From assembly GCA_037439945.1 (NCBI GenBank), contig JBBIVA010000142.1:1-8078 (forward strand): a stretch of DNA of 8,078 bases, written 5' to 3'. Position 1 is the first letter of the stretch; each line of letters opens with the position of its first letter. The position numbers and the translations under genes are program-made. The DNA is from CALEUX01 sp037439945. GTDB lineage: Bacteria > Bacteroidota > Bacteroidia > Bacteroidales > Marinilabiliaceae. This document shows positions 6,905 to 8,078 of this stretch, in pieces. A model generated the notes under the pieces. That model was not told where the DNA came from and ran no database searches. It saw only the letters and a program-made list of their open reading frames with translations.

Positions 6905-6934
6905 AAGGATGGTACTTTTGTACCATCTTTTTTT
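6905..6934 (+). terminator. intrinsic terminator after ompH copy 3
   Basis: GATGGTAC (6908-6915) and GTACCATC (6920-6927) form a perfect eight-pair stem with a TTTT loop, followed by seven T (6928-6934). The stem can extend by a G-T wobble and two A-T pairs (6905-6907 with 6928-6930). This is a textbook Rho-independent terminator. It closes the transcript that contains bamA and/or the ompH copies, and separates murI from them. Confidence 0.92.
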
Positions 6935-6935
6935 A

Positions 6936-7187
6936 TGTTTAAACATTATTGTTTTTTAACCCGATTAAGTGAAACTTTAATTGTATTTTTTCTGGTCAAA
7001 TTTATATAATATCTTAACCGATAAATATTAATAATTATTAGCTAATTAGTAACCAAAAATTTTTAAAATAAATCAAGGCACATTACAATTTGGATAGAAT
7101 GATGTTTTTGGGTTTAACAACCCGGATTGATTAACTTTATCAAATTATTGACTTTAATTGAACCCTGTTTTCAACTTTAATACTGAA
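6936..7187 (+). other. non-coding gap between ompH copy 3 and murI
   Basis: About 250 AT-rich bases with no credible coding frame on either strand and no tRNA or structured RNA that I recognise. It holds short AT palindromes (ATTAGCTAAT at 7037-7046, AAAAATTTTT at 7055-7064), a small GC-containing dyad at 7110-7123, and a candidate murI promoter. The palindromes are within what such composition produces by chance. Confidence 0.7.
7107..7139 (+). promoter_or_regulatory. candidate murI promoter
   Basis: TTTG at 7107-7110 and TAACTTTA at 7132-7139 are separated by 21 bases. This resembles the Bacteroidota -33 TTTG / -7 TAnnTTTG pair with one mismatch (final A for G). The expected transcript start, near 7145, would leave a leader of about 40 bases before the murI ATG. 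An inverted repeat, GGGTT-TAAC-AACCC (7110-7123), overlaps the spacer. Being downstream of a strong terminator, murI needs a promoter in this gap, which supports the call, but AT-richness makes chance matches common. Confidence 0.4.
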
Positions 7188-8030
7188 ATGATAAAACTTC
7201 TGAAGGATATACCCGGACCAATTGCTGTGTTTGATTCAGGTTACGGTGGGTTAACAATTTTGGCTGAATTGCAAAAGGAGTTTCCTGATTACGATTTTAT
7301 TTACCTGGGTGATAATGCAAGGTCACCATATGGAGGACGTTCGTTTGAAGTGGTTTATCGTTATACCCTTGATGCTGTTGAAAGACTTTTTGAAATGGGG
7401 TCGCAGTTAATTATTCTGGCCTGCAATACCGCATCGGCAAAGGCTTTAAGAACAATTCAGCAAAAAAACCTTCCAATTATAGATCCCAATCGGAGAGTAC
7501 TTGGCGTAATAAGGCCAAGCGTTGAATTGGTTGGAAGTTTTACAAAAACAGGGTATATTGGAGTTCTGGGAACAGTAGGTACAGTTATGTCAAATTCATA
7601 CCCCCTTGAAGTAGGGAAAATTTTCCCTGATTTAAAAGTAGAGCAGGAAGCATGCCCGATGTGGGTACCATTGGTAGAGAATGAAGAACATTTATCCGCC
7701 GGTGCCGAATATTTTGTAAAAAAGAATCTTGAGAATATTTTTACTAACCAGCCCCTTATTGATACTTTAATATTAGGTTGTACTCATTACCCGCTTTTAC
7801 TTCCATTAATCAAAAAATTCGTAGCTGAAAGCGTAACAATAGTTAACCAGGGACCTATTGTCGCATCAAGCCTGAGGGATTATCTTTTTCGTCATCCGGA
7901 AATGGATGATAAATGCTCCAAAACCGGGATACATAAGTATTATACAACAGAGAAACCCGAAAAATTTAATAATGCCGCTTCCCTGTTTTTAGGTAAAAAA
8001 GTTATGGCAATGCAAATTTCACTTGTCTAG
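7188..8030 (+). CDS. murI: glutamate racemase
   Basis: Cofactor-independent racemase converting L-glutamate to D-glutamate for the peptidoglycan stem peptide; cytoplasmic. ATG 7188 gives 280 residues. An upstream in-frame TTG at 7158 would add ten residues with no family likeness, and is rejected. Signatures are AVFDSGYGGL at 13-22 (Asp16, Ser17), YLGDNARSPYG at 39-49, ACNTAS at 78-83 with the first catalytic Cys79, GVLGTVGT at 125-132, PMWVPLVE at 157-164 and LGCTHYPLLLP at 196-206 with the second catalytic Cys198 and the adjacent His200. Both cysteines of the two-base mechanism are therefore present and the enzyme should be active. Length is slightly above the common 260-270 residues, as in other Bacteroidota. 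It lies downstream of the envelope cluster but behind a strong terminator, so it is probably its own transcription unit. The TAG stop at 8028-8030 is followed by 48 bases with no identified feature. Confidence 0.96.
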   Translation: MIKLLKDIPGPIAVFDSGYGGLTILAELQKEFPDYDFIYLGDNARSPYGGRSFEVVYRYTLDAVERLFEMGSQLIILACNTASAKALRTIQQKNLPIIDPNRRVLGVIRPSVELVGSFTKTGYIGVLGTVGTVMSNSYPLEVGKIFPDLKVEQEACPMWVPLVENEEHLSAGAEYFVKKNLENIFTNQPLIDTLILGCTHYPLLLPLIKKFVAESVTIVNQGPIVASSLRDYLFRHPEMDDKCSKTGIHKYYTTEKPEKFNNAASLFLGKKVMAMQISLV

Positions 8031-8078
8031 TCCTAAAATAAGTCTACAGGTTAAAACTATAATTTAAGCTGCATTTTT

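Noticed and set aside
7037..7064. Palindromes ATTAGCTAAT and AAAAATTTTT before murI
   Set aside because: They are short and wholly or nearly AT in an AT-rich gap, so chance is a sufficient explanation.
7158..7187. TTG-started extension of murI
   Set aside because: The ten extra residues lack family likeness, and ATG 7188 is an ordinary start with the FDSG motif at the usual distance.
1..8078. Defence system, phage, integrative element or novel multi-gene system
   Set aside because: Every long frame belongs to a housekeeping or envelope gene in an order usual for Bacteroidota. No transposase, integrase, nuclease, toxin or attachment-like repeats were seen on either strand.

Overview
This window looks like ordinary chromosomal DNA from a Bacteroidota bacterium, probably Bacteroidales/Marinilabiliales-like. 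The evidence is the AT-rich composition, A-rich start sites without clear Shine-Dalgarno motifs, the gene order nadK - DUF6089-type protein - uppS - bamA - skp/ompH copies - murI, and phylum-typical sequence variants such as SYSSR in UppS and KYFGPEGE in the first OmpH. This assignment rests on recognising gene order and motifs, not on a database search.

Layout: positions 1-92 are non-coding and may hold a promoter for a gene leaving the window leftwards. From 93 to 6865 seven genes run on the + strand: NAD kinase, a DUF6089-like exported predicted beta-barrel protein, undecaprenyl diphosphate synthase, BamA, and three tandem Skp/OmpH-type periplasmic chaperones. Spacing is tight from the DUF6089 gene to bamA (19 and 5 bases), looser (about 95 bases) before the DUF6089 gene and before the first ompH, and ends at a strong intrinsic terminator at 6905-6934. 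A gap of about 250 bases follows, with a candidate promoter but no gene. Glutamate racemase (murI) occupies 7188-8030. The final 48 bases (8031-8078) show nothing I can name.

The set is a cell-envelope biogenesis locus. UppS makes the C55 lipid carrier for peptidoglycan and surface glycans, and MurI supplies D-glutamate for peptidoglycan. BamA inserts outer-membrane barrels, and the Skp/OmpH proteins would chaperone those barrels across the periplasm. The DUF6089-like protein is itself a likely outer-membrane protein. NAD kinase supplies NADP and is the only purely metabolic member.

I found no mobile element, CRISPR array, tRNA, rRNA or clearly novel system. The points most worth a second look are the triplicated and diverged skp/ompH genes, a Gly-Tyr repeat in the BamA barrel, a hairpin between bamA and the first ompH, and the uncharacterised DUF6089-like gene fixed between nadK and uppS. 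Five start codons were moved from the longest reading frame to a better-supported downstream ATG (uppS, bamA, ompH1, ompH3, murI).
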